Notes: generated from the sequence alone by a model not told the origin. A DNA stretch of 64,000 bases from Terrisporobacter mayombei (GCF_020748465.1 NZ_JAHZMP010000001.1:992001-1056000); one strand, 5' to 3'. Shown: positions 8,624 through 17,485, numbered from the stretch's first letter. Program-made: numbers and translations.

Positions 8624-9184
8624 TTAATTAATTTTTTCATAAATTATAGGATCACTAAAACCAAAAGTTACTTTCCCATTTTTTCTAAATACTTCACTCA
8701 CATACATTTTATTATTTTCAATTTTCTCTTCTAAAGTAAATTCCATTTCTTCAGTAAACTTACTTACGCTTTTACCTCCATAAGATCCATTATTTTCTGT
8801 ATATGTCATAGGATTAAATTTTGATGAAATTTTAAGTTCTTTATAATCCATAACTAAATTTTTATTATCATTTCTAAACTCTGCTTTAGGAATATCAGTT
8901 GGAATATCATAAGAAGTTAAAACTATATTATTGTTTTCATTTAGTGTAAATAAAAATAAATGAGGAAGAGTATTCTTATGGTTACCTTGCTCATAATAGC
9001 TTTCTTCTATAACAAAATATCCCTTAAAATCACTTGGTAAATTAATTATTTTGTTATTACAAATTCCATTAATGTGCTTTGCTTTAGGGTGTTTTTGCTG
9101 ACCTAATTTCATTTCTTCCTTTATTTGATTTTCATTGCTAAATACTCCACATAATTCTTTTATAAATACATCTAGTTTATTCAT
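8624..9184 (-). CDS. Unknown protein, faint likeness to CpeT/CpcT family
   Basis: 186 residues from the ATG at 9184, chosen because AGGGAGTG sits 5 bases before it; an upstream ATG in frame (9217) has no such site. No signal peptide, no membrane segment. The pattern GVFSNENQ near the start and VIEESYYEQGN in the middle, together with many beta-strand-like segments, recalls the CpeT/CpcT-like fold (small all-beta barrel proteins), but this is a weak likeness. It sits between a VOC gene and a broken MarR gene in one transcription unit; function unknown. Confidence 0.6.
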   Translation of the reverse strand: MNKLDVFIKELCGVFSNENQIKEEMKLGQQKHPKAKHINGICNNKIINLPSDFKGYFVIEESYYEQGNHKNTLPHLFLFTLNENNNIVLTSYDIPTDIPKAEFRNDNKNLVMDYKELKISSKFNPMTYTENNGSYGGKSVSKFTEEMEFTLEEKIENNKMYVSEVFRKNGKVTFGFSDPIIYEKIN

Positions 9185-9243
9185 AAAATCACTCCCTTTA
9201 ATATTTGATACTGTCAAGTATATAACAATTAAATTATTAATTT

Positions 9244-9651
9244 CTATTTTATATCTGTATCTCTTATTTCTATTTCTGTTCCCTCTGGAGCTTTTATTTT
9301 AAATAAACTTTCACCTTCTACCTTGTAAACTATTTCTCCATTTTTAACTTTAAAATCTGTATATCCTAAATTTTTTATTCTATCATATTCTTCTTCAGCA
9401 TTGTCTACTATAAATCCCATATGCACTGGCCCTGCATTTAAATTACTCCATTTGTTGAAATTATCATTACTTTTAGGTGTTTGTAATTCTATCATAAATT
9501 TATCTAATTTTAACCATGTGTTATAATCTCTTCCATGAAAATTCTTTGTTTCATTTATTACTTCAAAACCTAAAATATTTTTATAAAAGTTTAATGACTC
9601 TTTATAGTTTTCTGTTTGAATACAAACATGATGTATAATTTTTATGCTCAT
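9244..9651 (-). CDS. VOC-superfamily (glyoxalase-like) protein
   Basis: 135 residues from the ATG at 9651, which has GAGGAG 6 bases upstream. Two beta-alpha-beta-beta-beta modules of the vicinal-oxygen-chelate fold: the first opens with HHVCIQTENYKESLNFYKNIL, the second with GPVHMGFIVDNAEEEYDRI. The His near residue 8, His in the second module and Glu of EIEIRD at the C-terminus are at the positions that hold the metal in glyoxalases. The substrate cannot be deduced. First gene of a minus-strand unit with the unknown protein and the broken MarR gene. Confidence 0.85.
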   Translation of the reverse strand: MSIKIIHHVCIQTENYKESLNFYKNILGFEVINETKNFHGRDYNTWLKLDKFMIELQTPKSNDNFNKWSNLNAGPVHMGFIVDNAEEEYDRIKNLGYTDFKVKNGEIVYKVEGESLFKIKAPEGTEIEIRDTDIK

Positions 9652-9794
9652 AATATTCTCCTCTTTCATTTAATATATTTTGAAATCATATATATATATT
9701 ACACGATTATAAAAAATATAGTAACCAATATCATCTCTTGCCATAAAATGTACTACAAATATTTAATAATATATATGTATTGGAGGTTAAAACA

Positions 9795-10121
9795 TTGAAT
9801 TATGTTGATATTTTATATAATGTTAATGAAATTATTGTTGATTTAGGACTTGAAAAATCTTATAGAGAATTTTCTTGTAATCTAGATACTTATTTATTAA
9901 ACAAGTATGGTGAATACTATCTAGGATTACAACTATATGAAATCAATGAAAGACAAAATCATTTCTACGTTGTGGCTAGTTATGACAATGATTATGGCTT
10001 AGGTTTGATAATCGGTGATATCCAAAAATACATTTATGATTACAAATGGAAAAACTCTGTAAAACGAATTTCTGTATTTTCATTTACTACATCAACTAGA
10101 GCTGTTCCTCCTCTTTATTAA
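9795..10121 (+). CDS. Hypothetical protein
   Basis: 108 residues starting at TTG 9795, with GGAGG 8 bases upstream; the TTG at 9780 lies before that site and is unlikely. I do not recognise a family. The protein is soluble, rich in Tyr, Asn and Asp, with alternating strand-like stretches (YYLGLQLYEIN, HFYVVASY, GLGLIIGD). It is alone on the plus strand and converges on copA, with a shared terminator between them. Confidence 0.6.
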   Translation: MNYVDILYNVNEIIVDLGLEKSYREFSCNLDTYLLNKYGEYYLGLQLYEINERQNHFYVVASYDNDYGLGLIIGDIQKYIYDYKWKNSVKRISVFSFTTSTRAVPPLY

Positions 10122-10126
10122 AGTAT

Positions 10127-10160
10127 AAAAGGCTAATCTATTTTTAGATTAGCCTTTATC
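10127..10160. terminator. Bidirectional terminator between the hypothetical gene and copA
   Basis: AAAAGGCTAATCTA / TAGATTAGCCTTTA forms a 13-bp stem with a 4-base loop; T-rich on both sides, serving convergent genes. Confidence 0.85.
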
Positions 10161-10162
10161 AT

Positions 10163-12646
10163 CTATTTCTCTACTTTAAACCTTTTTAATCTTAATGCAT
10201 TCAATAAAACTGATGTTGAACTAAATGCCATGGCAAGAGCTGCAATTACTGGGCTTAAAAGTGGACCTCCAAATAAATATAAAACTCCTGCTGCTACTGG
10301 TATACCTATTACATTATACCCAAATGCCCAGAATAAGTTCTCTTTTATATTAGTCATTGTACTTTTACTAAGTCTTATGGCAGTAGGTACATCTAATAAA
10401 TCACTTCTCATTAAAACAATGTCTGCTGATTCCATAGCCACGTCTGCACCACTGCCTATGGCTATTCCAATATCTGCTTGAGCTAAAGCTGGTGCATCAT
10501 TTATACCATCACCAACCATGGCAACAAATTTACCTTCCTCTTGAAGTTTTTTAACTTCACTAGATTTATCTTGTGGTAAAACTTCTGCTAAAACTCTATC
10601 TATTCCAACTTGAGAAGCAATTGCCTGAGCTGTCTTTTTATTATCTCCAGTAATCATAGCAACTTCTATTCCCATGTTATGAAGCTTTTTAATAGCTTTT
10701 GCGCTGCTTTCTTTAACTACGTCAGCAACAGCTATTATTCCACCTATTTTATTATTAATTGCAATGTACATAGGTGTTTTTCCTTCACTTGCTAGCTTGT
10801 CAGATTTTTCTTCTAAATCTTCAAGGTCTATATTCTTATTTATCATTAACTTTTTGTTTCCAAGTAAAATATCACTTCCATTTATAACAACTTCAATACC
10901 ATGACCTGGTATTGCCATAAATTTATTCAATTTATAAAATTCAAGATTTTTTTCTTCACAATCTCTAACTATAGCTTCTCCTAAAGGATGCTCTGAAGAT
11001 TTTTCTGCACTTGCAGCTACTTTTAATAATTCTTCTTCTGTAATATTTCCATGTGTTATTATATTTGTAACTACTGGTTTACCTTCTGTAATTGTACCTG
11101 TTTTATCAAATACTATAGTATTAATTTTGTGAGTAGTTTCTAGAGCTTGCCCACCTTTAATCAAGATACCATTTTCTGCGCCTTTACCTGTTCCAACCAT
11201 TATAGCTGTAGGTGTTGCAAGACCTAATGCACAAGGACAAGCAATAACTAAAACTGCTATAAATACTGTTAGTGAAAATACTGCTCCTTTACCTGATATA
11301 AACCAAGCAAGTCCTGCAATTATAGCTATAACTACAACAACTGGAACAAAATAACCTGCAATTATATCAGCTAATTTTGCTATCGGTGCCTTTGAACCTT
11401 GAGCATCTTCTACTAATTTAATTATTTGAGATATTGCTGTATCACTACCTACTTTTTCAGCTCTAAATCTTATAGTTCCATTTTTATTTATACTAGCACC
11501 TACTACTGAACTACCCATATTTTTTTCTACTGGTATACTTTCACCTGTCAACATTGATTCATCTACAGAAGTATGCCCTTCTATAACAGTGCCGTCTACA
11601 GGTATCTTAGAGCCTGGCTTGACTACTATAATATCTCCAACTTCAACTTCTTCTATCGAAATCTCTATTTCTTTATCATTTTTTACTATTATAGCCGTTT
11701 TAGGGCTTAGTCCCATTAATTTTTTAATAGCCTCGCCTGTTTTTCCTTTAGCACGAGTTTCAAAATATTTTCCAAGTAATACAAGAGTAATTATTACACC
11801 TGCACTTTCAAAATACATATGATGTACAGCCATTTTGTCACCATTATATACTAGATATAGTGAATATAAACTATATATAAGAGCTGCACTTGATCCTATG
11901 GTTATTAATGAATCCATAGTTGGCGCTTTGGCTATCATGGATTTAACTCCTTTAGAAAAAAAATTATTTCCTGCTATAACTATTGGTATAGTTAAGAATA
12001 ATTGAGTAAGTGCAAAATTTAAGGGATTTATACTAGGGTCTATTATTTGTGGTAGCGGTAATGGTCCAATTGGTGCTGGTATCATATGCCCCATTGCTAT
12101 ATAAAATAATGGAACTGCAAATATAGCTGATATTATAAATTTATTAAACAAAATTTTCATTTCTTTTTCTTTTCTTAATTTATCATCATCAACTGATACT
12201 TTCTTTTCCATTTCCAAAACTTTAAATCCTGCTTTTTCAATAATATCTTTTATTTCATATAACTTTACTTTACTTGGTATATAATTTATTTTTGCTTTTT
12301 CTGTTGCTAGATTAACTTGAACATTTTTTACACCACCTAGTTTTTTAACTGCTCTTTCCACAGCTTTTACACAAGATGCGCATGTCATTCCACCTATGGG
12401 TATTATTACTTCTTTATCTTTTTCTTCTTTTGCTACTGTAAAGCCAACTTTCTCTATAGCATTTTCTATATCTTCATTTTTTACTTTTTCTTTATCATAA
12501 GATATACTCAATTTTTCTGTTGCCATATTAACACTAGCTTCAACGCTTGAGTCTAATTTTTTCACTGCTCTTTCTACGGCTTTTGCACAAGATGCACATG
12601 TCATTCCACTTATTTTTATATCATCAACATTTATTTTAGTATCCAT
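10163..12646 (-). CDS. copA: Copper-exporting P1B-type ATPase CopA
   Basis: 827 residues from the ATG at 12646 (AGGAG site 7 bases upstream; an in-frame ATG 24 bases earlier lacks one). Two N-terminal heavy-metal-associated domains, each with GMTCASC (Cys17/20 and Cys89/92), then eight membrane segments, actuator TGES, the CPC membrane metal site (470-472, in [12 protein letters not shown]), the phosphorylated Asp514 in DKTGT, HP motif SSEHPLG and the hinge [14 protein letters not shown] plus GMTCASC domains indicate Cu(I) export. It lies directly in front of an OmpR-type two-component system and its promoter carries a tandem TTCATAA repeat shared with that system. Confidence 0.96.
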   Translation of the reverse strand: MDTKINVDDIKISGMTCASCAKAVERAVKKLDSSVEASVNMATEKLSISYDKEKVKNEDIENAIEKVGFTVAKEEKDKEVIIPIGGMTCASCVKAVERAVKKLGGVKNVQVNLATEKAKINYIPSKVKLYEIKDIIEKAGFKVLEMEKKVSVDDDKLRKEKEMKILFNKFIISAIFAVPLFYIAMGHMIPAPIGPLPLPQIIDPSINPLNFALTQLFLTIPIVIAGNNFFSKGVKSMIAKAPTMDSLITIGSSAALIYSLYSLYLVYNGDKMAVHHMYFESAGVIITLVLLGKYFETRAKGKTGEAIKKLMGLSPKTAIIVKNDKEIEISIEEVEVGDIIVVKPGSKIPVDGTVIEGHTSVDESMLTGESIPVEKNMGSSVVGASINKNGTIRFRAEKVGSDTAISQIIKLVEDAQGSKAPIAKLADIIAGYFVPVVVVIAIIAGLAWFISGKGAVFSLTVFIAVLVIACPCALGLATPTAIMVGTGKGAENGILIKGGQALETTHKINTIVFDKTGTITEGKPVVTNIITHGNITEEELLKVAASAEKSSEHPLGEAIVRDCEEKNLEFYKLNKFMAIPGHGIEVVINGSDILLGNKKLMINKNIDLEDLEEKSDKLASEGKTPMYIAINNKIGGIIAVADVVKESSAKAIKKLHNMGIEVAMITGDNKKTAQAIASQVGIDRVLAEVLPQDKSSEVKKLQEEGKFVAMVGDGINDAPALAQADIGIAIGSGADVAMESADIVLMRSDLLDVPTAIRLSKSTMTNIKENLFWAFGYNVIGIPVAAGVLYLFGGPLLSPVIAALAMAFSSTSVLLNALRLKRFKVEK

Positions 12647-12701
12647 GATCTTTCTCCTTTCATAAGTCATTTTTAGCTTTATTACCTTGCTACAATAACA
12701 T

Positions 12702-12731
12702 ACTATAATAGCTTTATGAATATTTTATGAA
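12702..12731 (-). promoter_or_regulatory. copA promoter with tandem TTCATAA operator
   Basis: On the minus strand two TTCATAA copies (12731-12725 and 12720-12714) are spaced exactly 11 bases apart and are followed 6 bases later by a -10 box TATAGT (12707-12702). The upstream copy sits where a -35 box would be. An 11-base direct repeat over the -35 region is the usual layout for activation by an OmpR/PhoB-type regulator; the same heptamer occurs at the two other promoters of this module. Confidence 0.65.
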
Positions 12732-12742
12732 TATAAAAATTT

Positions 12743-13864
12743 TTAAGCAGGAAGAGTAATTATAAATTCACTTCCTTCATTTATTTTGCTTTTAACTTCT
12801 ATTTTTCCTTTATGCAAATCAATTATAGATTTGCATATGGTAAGTCCTATTCCTGTTCCTCCTGTATTTCTACACCTAGATTTATCTACTCTATAAAATC
12901 TTTCAAATATATAATCTAAACTTTCCTCTGGTATTCCTATGCCATTATCTTTTACAGTTATTTTAATAAAATCATCTTCTTTATATAATTTAATAATAAT
13001 TTTCCCTTCTATTTTACAATTACAATTTGTATATCTTATAGCATTGGACATTAAATTAACTATAACTTGAGTTATTTTTTCTTTGTCAACTCTTGCTGTA
13101 AGTTCTTCCAAATCATACTCTATTTCTATATTTTTCTCAAATGCAAAACTTTGATTATTATATATAATGTTTTTAATTAATTGTTTTAAATCAACTTCAC
13201 TTACCTCCAGTTTATTTTTTTCACTATCATATTTAGTAAGATTTTTCAATTGATTTACTAAGTGGTTAAGCCTAATTACTTCTTCGTTTACACTGTTTAA
13301 TCTTTCTGGTGATGGTTCCCATATTCCATCAATCATTGCCTCTAAATGTGTTTGTATACTTGTTAAAGGAGTTCTAAGTTCATGAGAAATATCTGATGTT
13401 AATTTTTTTCTCATATTCTCCATTTTATATAATTCTTTTGATAGCTCATTAATAGAATTTATTAAATCATCTATTTCTACAATAGAACTTTCATATTCTA
13501 ATGTTTGGTCATATCCTCCTCTTTTTATAAAGTCTGTCATTTTTGACACAACAATTATAGGCTTTGAAATTTTTTGAGATAAAAAAATAGAAATTGATAT
13601 TGAAATTATAATCATAAGTAAAGATATTCCTATGATTAAGTTAGTAATATCTTGTAAGAATAATTCTCTATTTTTAGTTAAAGATTGTTTAGACAATTCC
13701 ACCATATTTGAAAAATAATATATAATTTTCTTTTCAACTGATAAGTTAATACTTACAGCCATTATTAGGATGATTCCTATCATTACCATAGCTAAATAAA
13801 ATATTAACTTCTTATTAAGGTTTAGTTTTTTCTTGTTAAATTCCAAATTTATACCCCACTCCAT
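12743..13864 (-). CDS. Sensor histidine kinase of the copper module
   Basis: 373 residues: membrane segment 1 (about 20-40), a very short outer loop of about 30 residues, membrane segment 2 (about 73-95), HAMP, dimerisation domain with the phospho-acceptor His161 in SHELRTP, and an ATPase domain with N, G1 (DNGIGIP) and G2 (GGTGIGL) boxes. The loop has few Met/His, so it lacks the large metal-sensing domain of CusS. The start overlaps the regulator gene by 29 bases; a TTG at 13846, preceded by GGAGTGGGG, is an equally good start. Partner of the regulator at 13836; likely senses metal or envelope state (inference from copA neighbour). Confidence 0.9.
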   Translation of the reverse strand: MEWGINLEFNKKKLNLNKKLIFYLAMVMIGIILIMAVSINLSVEKKIIYYFSNMVELSKQSLTKNRELFLQDITNLIIGISLLMIIISISISIFLSQKISKPIIVVSKMTDFIKRGGYDQTLEYESSIVEIDDLINSINELSKELYKMENMRKKLTSDISHELRTPLTSIQTHLEAMIDGIWEPSPERLNSVNEEVIRLNHLVNQLKNLTKYDSEKNKLEVSEVDLKQLIKNIIYNNQSFAFEKNIEIEYDLEELTARVDKEKITQVIVNLMSNAIRYTNCNCKIEGKIIIKLYKEDDFIKITVKDNGIGIPEESLDYIFERFYRVDKSRCRNTGGTGIGLTICKSIIDLHKGKIEVKSKINEGSEFIITLPA

Positions 13865-14504
13865 AAACTGTTTGTATTATTTTTGGTTTTTTAGTATCTT
13901 CTTCTATTTTTTGTCTTAAGTTTTTAATGTGAGCATCTATAATTCTATCAAATTTTTCATAATAATCATCTGTAACTAGCTCTAATAATTCTTCTCTTGT
14001 AAAAATTCTTTTTTGATTATTTACGAATAGCAATAGTAACTTATATTCTGTATTAGTTAAATTTACATCCTTATCTCTTATTCTAACTTCATGTGATAAT
14101 GTATTAATTTCTATTTCATCATTAACTTTTATAATTTCTTCTTTTCTTATTTTTCTAAGTGCTGCCTTAACTCTTAAAACTAATTCTTTCACATTAAATG
14201 GTTTACAAACATAATCATCGCATCCCAAGTTAAATCCATCTATTTTATCTTCATCTTCAGTTTTTGCCGTTAACATTATTATATGTACTAAAGATATCTC
14301 TCTTATTTTCTCACAGATTTCCTCCCCACTTATATCCGGTAACATTCTATCTAAAATTACTAAATCAAAATCATTATTACTAAATAAACTTAATGCCTCA
14401 TTACCATCATGTGCTACCAAAGTATTATAACCTTCTTTATCTAGATAAGCTTTTACAACTTCTGTTATTTTTTTTTCATCATCAACTAATAATATATTAA
14501 ACAT
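13836..14504 (-). CDS. OmpR/PhoB-family response regulator of the copper module
   Basis: 222 residues: receiver domain with the acidic pair Asp8-Asp9, phosphorylated Asp52 in VILDRMLPD and Lys101 in CKPFN, then a winged-helix DNA-binding domain (about 125-222) ending with the IQTVYGVGYKF signature. AGGAGG ribosome site. First gene of the pair with the kinase. The promoters of this gene, copA and the HMA-SafE gene all carry TTCATAA at the same distance from the -10 box, so it probably activates all three, including itself. Confidence 0.93.
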   Translation of the reverse strand: MFNILLVDDEKKITEVVKAYLDKEGYNTLVAHDGNEALSLFSNNDFDLVILDRMLPDISGEEICEKIREISLVHIIMLTAKTEDEDKIDGFNLGCDDYVCKPFNVKELVLRVKAALRKIRKEEIIKVNDEIEINTLSHEVRIRDKDVNLTNTEYKLLLLFVNNQKRIFTREELLELVTDDYYEKFDRIIDAHIKNLRQKIEEDTKKPKIIQTVYGVGYKFGI

Positions 14505-14546
14505 AATTCCTCCTAAAATTTCCTTATAATTTTACAATATCATAGA

Positions 14547-14576
14547 ATTATATATTTTTTATGAATTTTTTAACTT
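14547..14576 (-). promoter_or_regulatory. Response-regulator promoter with TTCATAA box
   Basis: Minus-strand TTCATAA (14565-14559) stands 13 bases (start to start) before a -10 box TATAAT (14552-14547), the same distance as in the copA promoter. The second copy expected 11 bases further upstream is degenerate (AAGTTAA). Confidence 0.55.
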
Positions 14577-14590
14577 AAGCATTACTATTC

Positions 14591-14622
14591 TTCATTATTT
14601 TTTCATAATTTTAAAATATAAT
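14591..14622 (+). promoter_or_regulatory. HMA-SafE gene promoter with tandem TTCATWA operator
   Basis: TTCATTA (14591-14597) and TTCATAA (14602-14608) are 11 bases apart and are followed by -10 box TATAAT (14617-14622). The layout matches the copA promoter apart from two extra bases before the -10 box. Confidence 0.6.
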
Positions 14623-14661
14623 ATACATGATATAAACTTATTTTAAAATTGAGGTAAAATT

Positions 14662-15612
14662 ATGAGTAAAATTACTAAATTCTTTCATGTCTATGGAATG
14701 AAATGTCACTCTTGTGAATTGGCAGTTGAGGAAGAAATTAATAAACTACAAGGTATCGTAAATATAGAAGCTGATCATAATAACTCTATGATCATAGTTA
14801 CTTATGAAAATGAATTATGCAATGATGGTAAAATCAAATTAGCGATTAAAAATTCTGGCTTTTCATCAAACAACAATATGCTAATAAAAGTTTTAGGTTT
14901 AAGTATTGTGATAATATCTATGTTTTTCCTGGGAAATAATCCTTTAACAGGATCAAGTGCGTCTTTCATAAGTATTGAAACTTCTTTTATTATGTTATTT
15001 GTACTTGGTTTTTTTACATCATTTCATTGTGTTGGAATGTGTGGAGGTATTTTACTTACACAAACCATAAATAAAGGTGAAAATATTAATGATAAAAAAT
15101 CATCTTTTAAAATTGCATTACTTTATAATAGTGGACGTATAATCTCTTATACTATTATTGGTGGAATTGTTGGGGCTCTTGGTTCCATTTTCTCAACCAC
15201 TCTACAAATTCAAAGCTTTATAAAAATAATTGCTGGTGCTTTTATGATAATTTCTGGACTTCATATGGTTGGAATTAAGGTATTAAATAATATTAAGGTT
15301 CCCATATTTTTCAAAAAGAGTACTTGCGTGAATAATCATAAAAATCCATTTATAGTCGGCTATTTAAGTGGATTTTTACCATGTGGTCCCCTACAAACAT
15401 TGCAACTATATGCCTTATCTAGTGGTAGCTTTATAATGGGTGCTTCCTCCATGTTCGTTTTTTCATTAGGAACACTCCCTATTATGCTATCATTTGCTTA
15501 TGTTTCATCTAGAATGTGTAAATCATTCAACGAAAAAATATACAAATATGTAGGAATTTTAATTGTTATACTTGGTATTCTTATGATGAACCCCAGACTA
15601 CATTTTAAATAA
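14662..15612 (+). CDS. HMA domain fused to SafE/DsbD-like membrane protein
   Basis: 316 residues: an N-terminal heavy-metal-associated domain with GMKCHSC (Cys18/Cys21 region) followed by six or so membrane segments of the SafE (COG2836, DsbD_2) type, with the conserved MCGG in HCVGMCGG and the matching GFLPCGP in the second half. In related proteins the paired Cys/Pro motifs at membrane cores are linked to metal or electron transfer, often beside cytochrome-oxidase copper genes. GAGGT site, ATG start. Divergent from the two-component system and under a matching operator, so it most likely belongs to copper handling; the exact transport activity is not proven. Confidence 0.88.
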   Translation: MSKITKFFHVYGMKCHSCELAVEEEINKLQGIVNIEADHNNSMIIVTYENELCNDGKIKLAIKNSGFSSNNNMLIKVLGLSIVIISMFFLGNNPLTGSSASFISIETSFIMLFVLGFFTSFHCVGMCGGILLTQTINKGENINDKKSSFKIALLYNSGRIISYTIIGGIVGALGSIFSTTLQIQSFIKIIAGAFMIISGLHMVGIKVLNNIKVPIFFKKSTCVNNHKNPFIVGYLSGFLPCGPLQTLQLYALSSGSFIMGASSMFVFSLGTLPIMLSFAYVSSRMCKSFNEKIYKYVGILIVILGILMMNPRLHFK

Positions 15613-15664
15613 GCAAATAAACCGATAAAATATAATGAAATATTATCGGTTTATTTGCTTATTT
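15607..15664. terminator. Bidirectional terminator between two convergent genes
   Basis: AAATAAGCAAATAAACCGATAA and its exact reverse complement form a 22-bp stem that includes the stop codons of both flanking genes. Confidence 0.85.
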
Positions 15665-16304
15665 AAATTATTTTTTCAACAATTAAAATTAAATCTGAAA
15701 TTATTATTTGATTCAAAACTGTTAAATCAAATCCAAATTTCTTTAAAGAAATATTAATTTTATAAGGGAAATTTTCTTCTACAACCTGTAATTTAGTACC
15801 TTGAATTGTGTTACTTATTTCTTCACTTTCTTCATCATCAATACTTGGCACAATAATTGTATTGTCTATTGAAAATATTTCTTCATTATTTCCATTTATC
15901 TTAAAATCTACTCTAAATATATTTCCTTCTTTTGCATTTTCATTAAATTTAAAATTATATTTCAAAGAAACATATATAGAATAAATTCCCAATTCATTTA
16001 TTGTTAAAGTATCATTAGGTCTTTGAATAACACTTGATTCAATTTTATATGATGATGTATTTATTTCAAGAGGTGCAGCTGTAAGATATAAATTTTGATT
16101 ATCAGTTATTATCTGAAATAATTTTGGATCATTAACCTGAGCTATACATATATCCTTTGGTTGTAAATAACAACAATTTTTATTGTTATAAGATAGTTTT
16201 TCACATTTGCATATACATATTTTTTCACAGCCACAAGGACAAGTTTTTCCACATTTTTTACACTCCTCACAACTACTATTTTTTGAGTTATCTTTCATAT
16301 CCAT
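15663..16304 (-). CDS. Protein with Cys-rich N-terminus and beta-rich C-terminal domain, function unknown
   Basis: 213 residues from the ATG at 16304 (GGAGGAG site; an earlier in-frame ATG at 16322 precedes that site). Residues 10-45 hold about a dozen Cys in CxxC and CxC arrangements (CEECKKCGKTCPCGC, then CICKC), metallothionein-like. The remaining 165 residues are alternating beta-strand-like segments (for example GIYSIYVSLKYNF), like a jelly-roll of spore-surface or TNF-like proteins. No signal peptide or membrane segment. It could be a metal-binding protein or a spore coat/exosporium protein; I cannot decide. Its promoter lacks the TTCATAA operator of the copper genes. Confidence 0.65.
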   Translation of the reverse strand: MDMKDNSKNSSCEECKKCGKTCPCGCEKICICKCEKLSYNNKNCCYLQPKDICIAQVNDPKLFQIITDNQNLYLTAAPLEINTSSYKIESSVIQRPNDTLTINELGIYSIYVSLKYNFKFNENAKEGNIFRVDFKINGNNEEIFSIDNTIIVPSIDDEESEEISNTIQGTKLQVVEENFPYKINISLKKFGFDLTVLNQIIISDLILIVEKII

Positions 16305-16439
16305 TTTATTATCTCCTCCCATATTTTAGTTACTATCTTATTTAACACACCTCTTCAATATTTTATTCTTTATATGTACCTTTAGTGACATTGTTAGATA
16401 TATTTTTATTTATAAAAAATTTGCTATCCTCATATATAC

Positions 16440-16490
16440 AATGCACAACCTGGCTACCACTTCAGGCAACTGAGTTCTCAAACTCCTAGA
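16440..16490. other. GC-richer hairpin-forming element of unknown nature
   Basis: About 50 bases near 50 % GC stand in a gap that is otherwise about 20 % GC. They contain the self-complementary pieces CCTG...CAGG (16449-16475) and GAGTTCTCAAACTC (16472-16485, 5-bp stem with a 4-base loop). Read on the minus strand it lies 135-190 bases before the Cys-rich gene and could be a structured leader. Read on the plus strand it resembles the right end of an IS200/IS605-type element, with TCAA after a hairpin. Neither reading is proven; no transposase remains around it. Confidence 0.4.
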
Positions 16491-16495
16491 ATATA

Positions 16496-16542
16496 AAAAA
16501 GATATAGATAAGTTTTGTAATTAAACTTATCTATATCTTTTT
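16496..16542 (-). terminator. Terminator of the galactitol operon
   Basis: AAAAAGATATAGATAAGTTT / AAACTTATCTATATCTTTTT gives a perfect 20-bp stem with a 7-base loop and a T run on the minus strand. It overlaps the stop codon of the PfkB kinase gene. Confidence 0.88.
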
Positions 16543-17473
16543 AATGAATTTTTTCAATTATTATATTTTCCAATATATTATCTGCATCTTCTGAATTGAA
16601 GTTCCCCGTTGAAAAAGTCATTGCATTAGCAGCAGAAATTGATACAGCATATTTTAAACTATCTACGTTTGAATATCCCCTTTCCATTGCAACTGCAAAT
16701 GCAGCAACCATAGAATCTCCACACCCTACAGTGTTAACAACATTTATTTTAGGAGGTTTTCCATGATAAACACCGTCTTTACAAACTAATAATGCTCCAT
16801 CCTTTCCAAGGGAAACAACAATTATCTCTATTCCCCCCTCATAAAGTTTTACTGCACTATTGATTACTTCTTCTCTATTATTTATACTAACGCCTAATAA
16901 GTTTTCTATTTCTTCACTATTAGGCTTTATCATGGTTGGTAAAGCTTTTATGCCATCTTTTAGCAAATAACCCGATGCATCTAAAATAACTTTTTTATTT
17001 TTATTTTTTATCATTTTTATTAAAGTAGCATAAATATCAGTAGGAACACCTTGAGGCACACTTCCAGAAATCGTAATAATATTACTATTATCTATTATTT
17101 TATCAAAGTCACATATAAATTTATTTATTTCATCTTCACTAATAAAAGATCCTTTTTCTAAAAGCTCTGTAGATATGTTATTCTCATCTAATATATTTAT
17201 GCAATTTCTAGTTTCACTTTTCACATGGGTAAATTGATTTTTTATATTATCTTTTTTCAGTAATTCTTCAGCCAATGCTCCACAATGTCCACCTAAAAAT
17301 CCAGTAGCTAAAACTTCTTCTTTACAAAGAGAAATTACCCTAGATACATTTAAACCCTTTCCTCCAGCAGTATTATTACATTCTAATATTCTAATAACCT
17401 TTCCTGACTCCACACACCCTTTTATTTGATATGTCTTATCAACAGATACATTTAAAGTTACAGTTGTAATCAT
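16541..17473 (-). CDS. PfkB-family sugar-phosphate kinase, probably tagatose-6-phosphate kinase
   Basis: 310 residues with the PfkB/LacC/FruK fold: N-terminal TLNVSVDKTYQI, the glycine-rich GGKGLNVSR and C-terminal NTVGCGDSMVAAFAVA with the catalytic Asp. In this family 1-phosphofructokinase and tagatose-6-phosphate kinase cannot be separated by motif alone. The neighbours (galactitol PTS, galactitol-1-phosphate dehydrogenase, class II aldolase) make tagatose-6-phosphate the expected substrate, giving tagatose-1,6-bisphosphate for the aldolase. AGGAGAGAG site, ATG start. Last gene of the operon. Confidence 0.85.
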   Translation of the reverse strand: MITTVTLNVSVDKTYQIKGCVESGKVIRILECNNTAGGKGLNVSRVISLCKEEVLATGFLGGHCGALAEELLKKDNIKNQFTHVKSETRNCINILDENNISTELLEKGSFISEDEINKFICDFDKIIDNSNIITISGSVPQGVPTDIYATLIKMIKNKNKKVILDASGYLLKDGIKALPTMIKPNSEEIENLLGVSINNREEVINSAVKLYEGGIEIIVVSLGKDGALLVCKDGVYHGKPPKINVVNTVGCGDSMVAAFAVAMERGYSNVDSLKYAVSISAANAMTFSTGNFNSEDADNILENIIIEKIH

Positions 17474-17485
17474 TTAACTCTCTCC

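Noticed and set aside
10610-10795. Cys/Phe-rich frame inside copA on the plus strand
   Set aside because: Antisense to the conserved ATPase domain and without a ribosome site; an artefact of codon use.
16323-16440. Remnant of tnpB upstream of the hairpin element
   Set aside because: No TnpB motif (zinc-ribbon CxxC pairs, DRD) in any frame; only the hairpin part remains suggestive.
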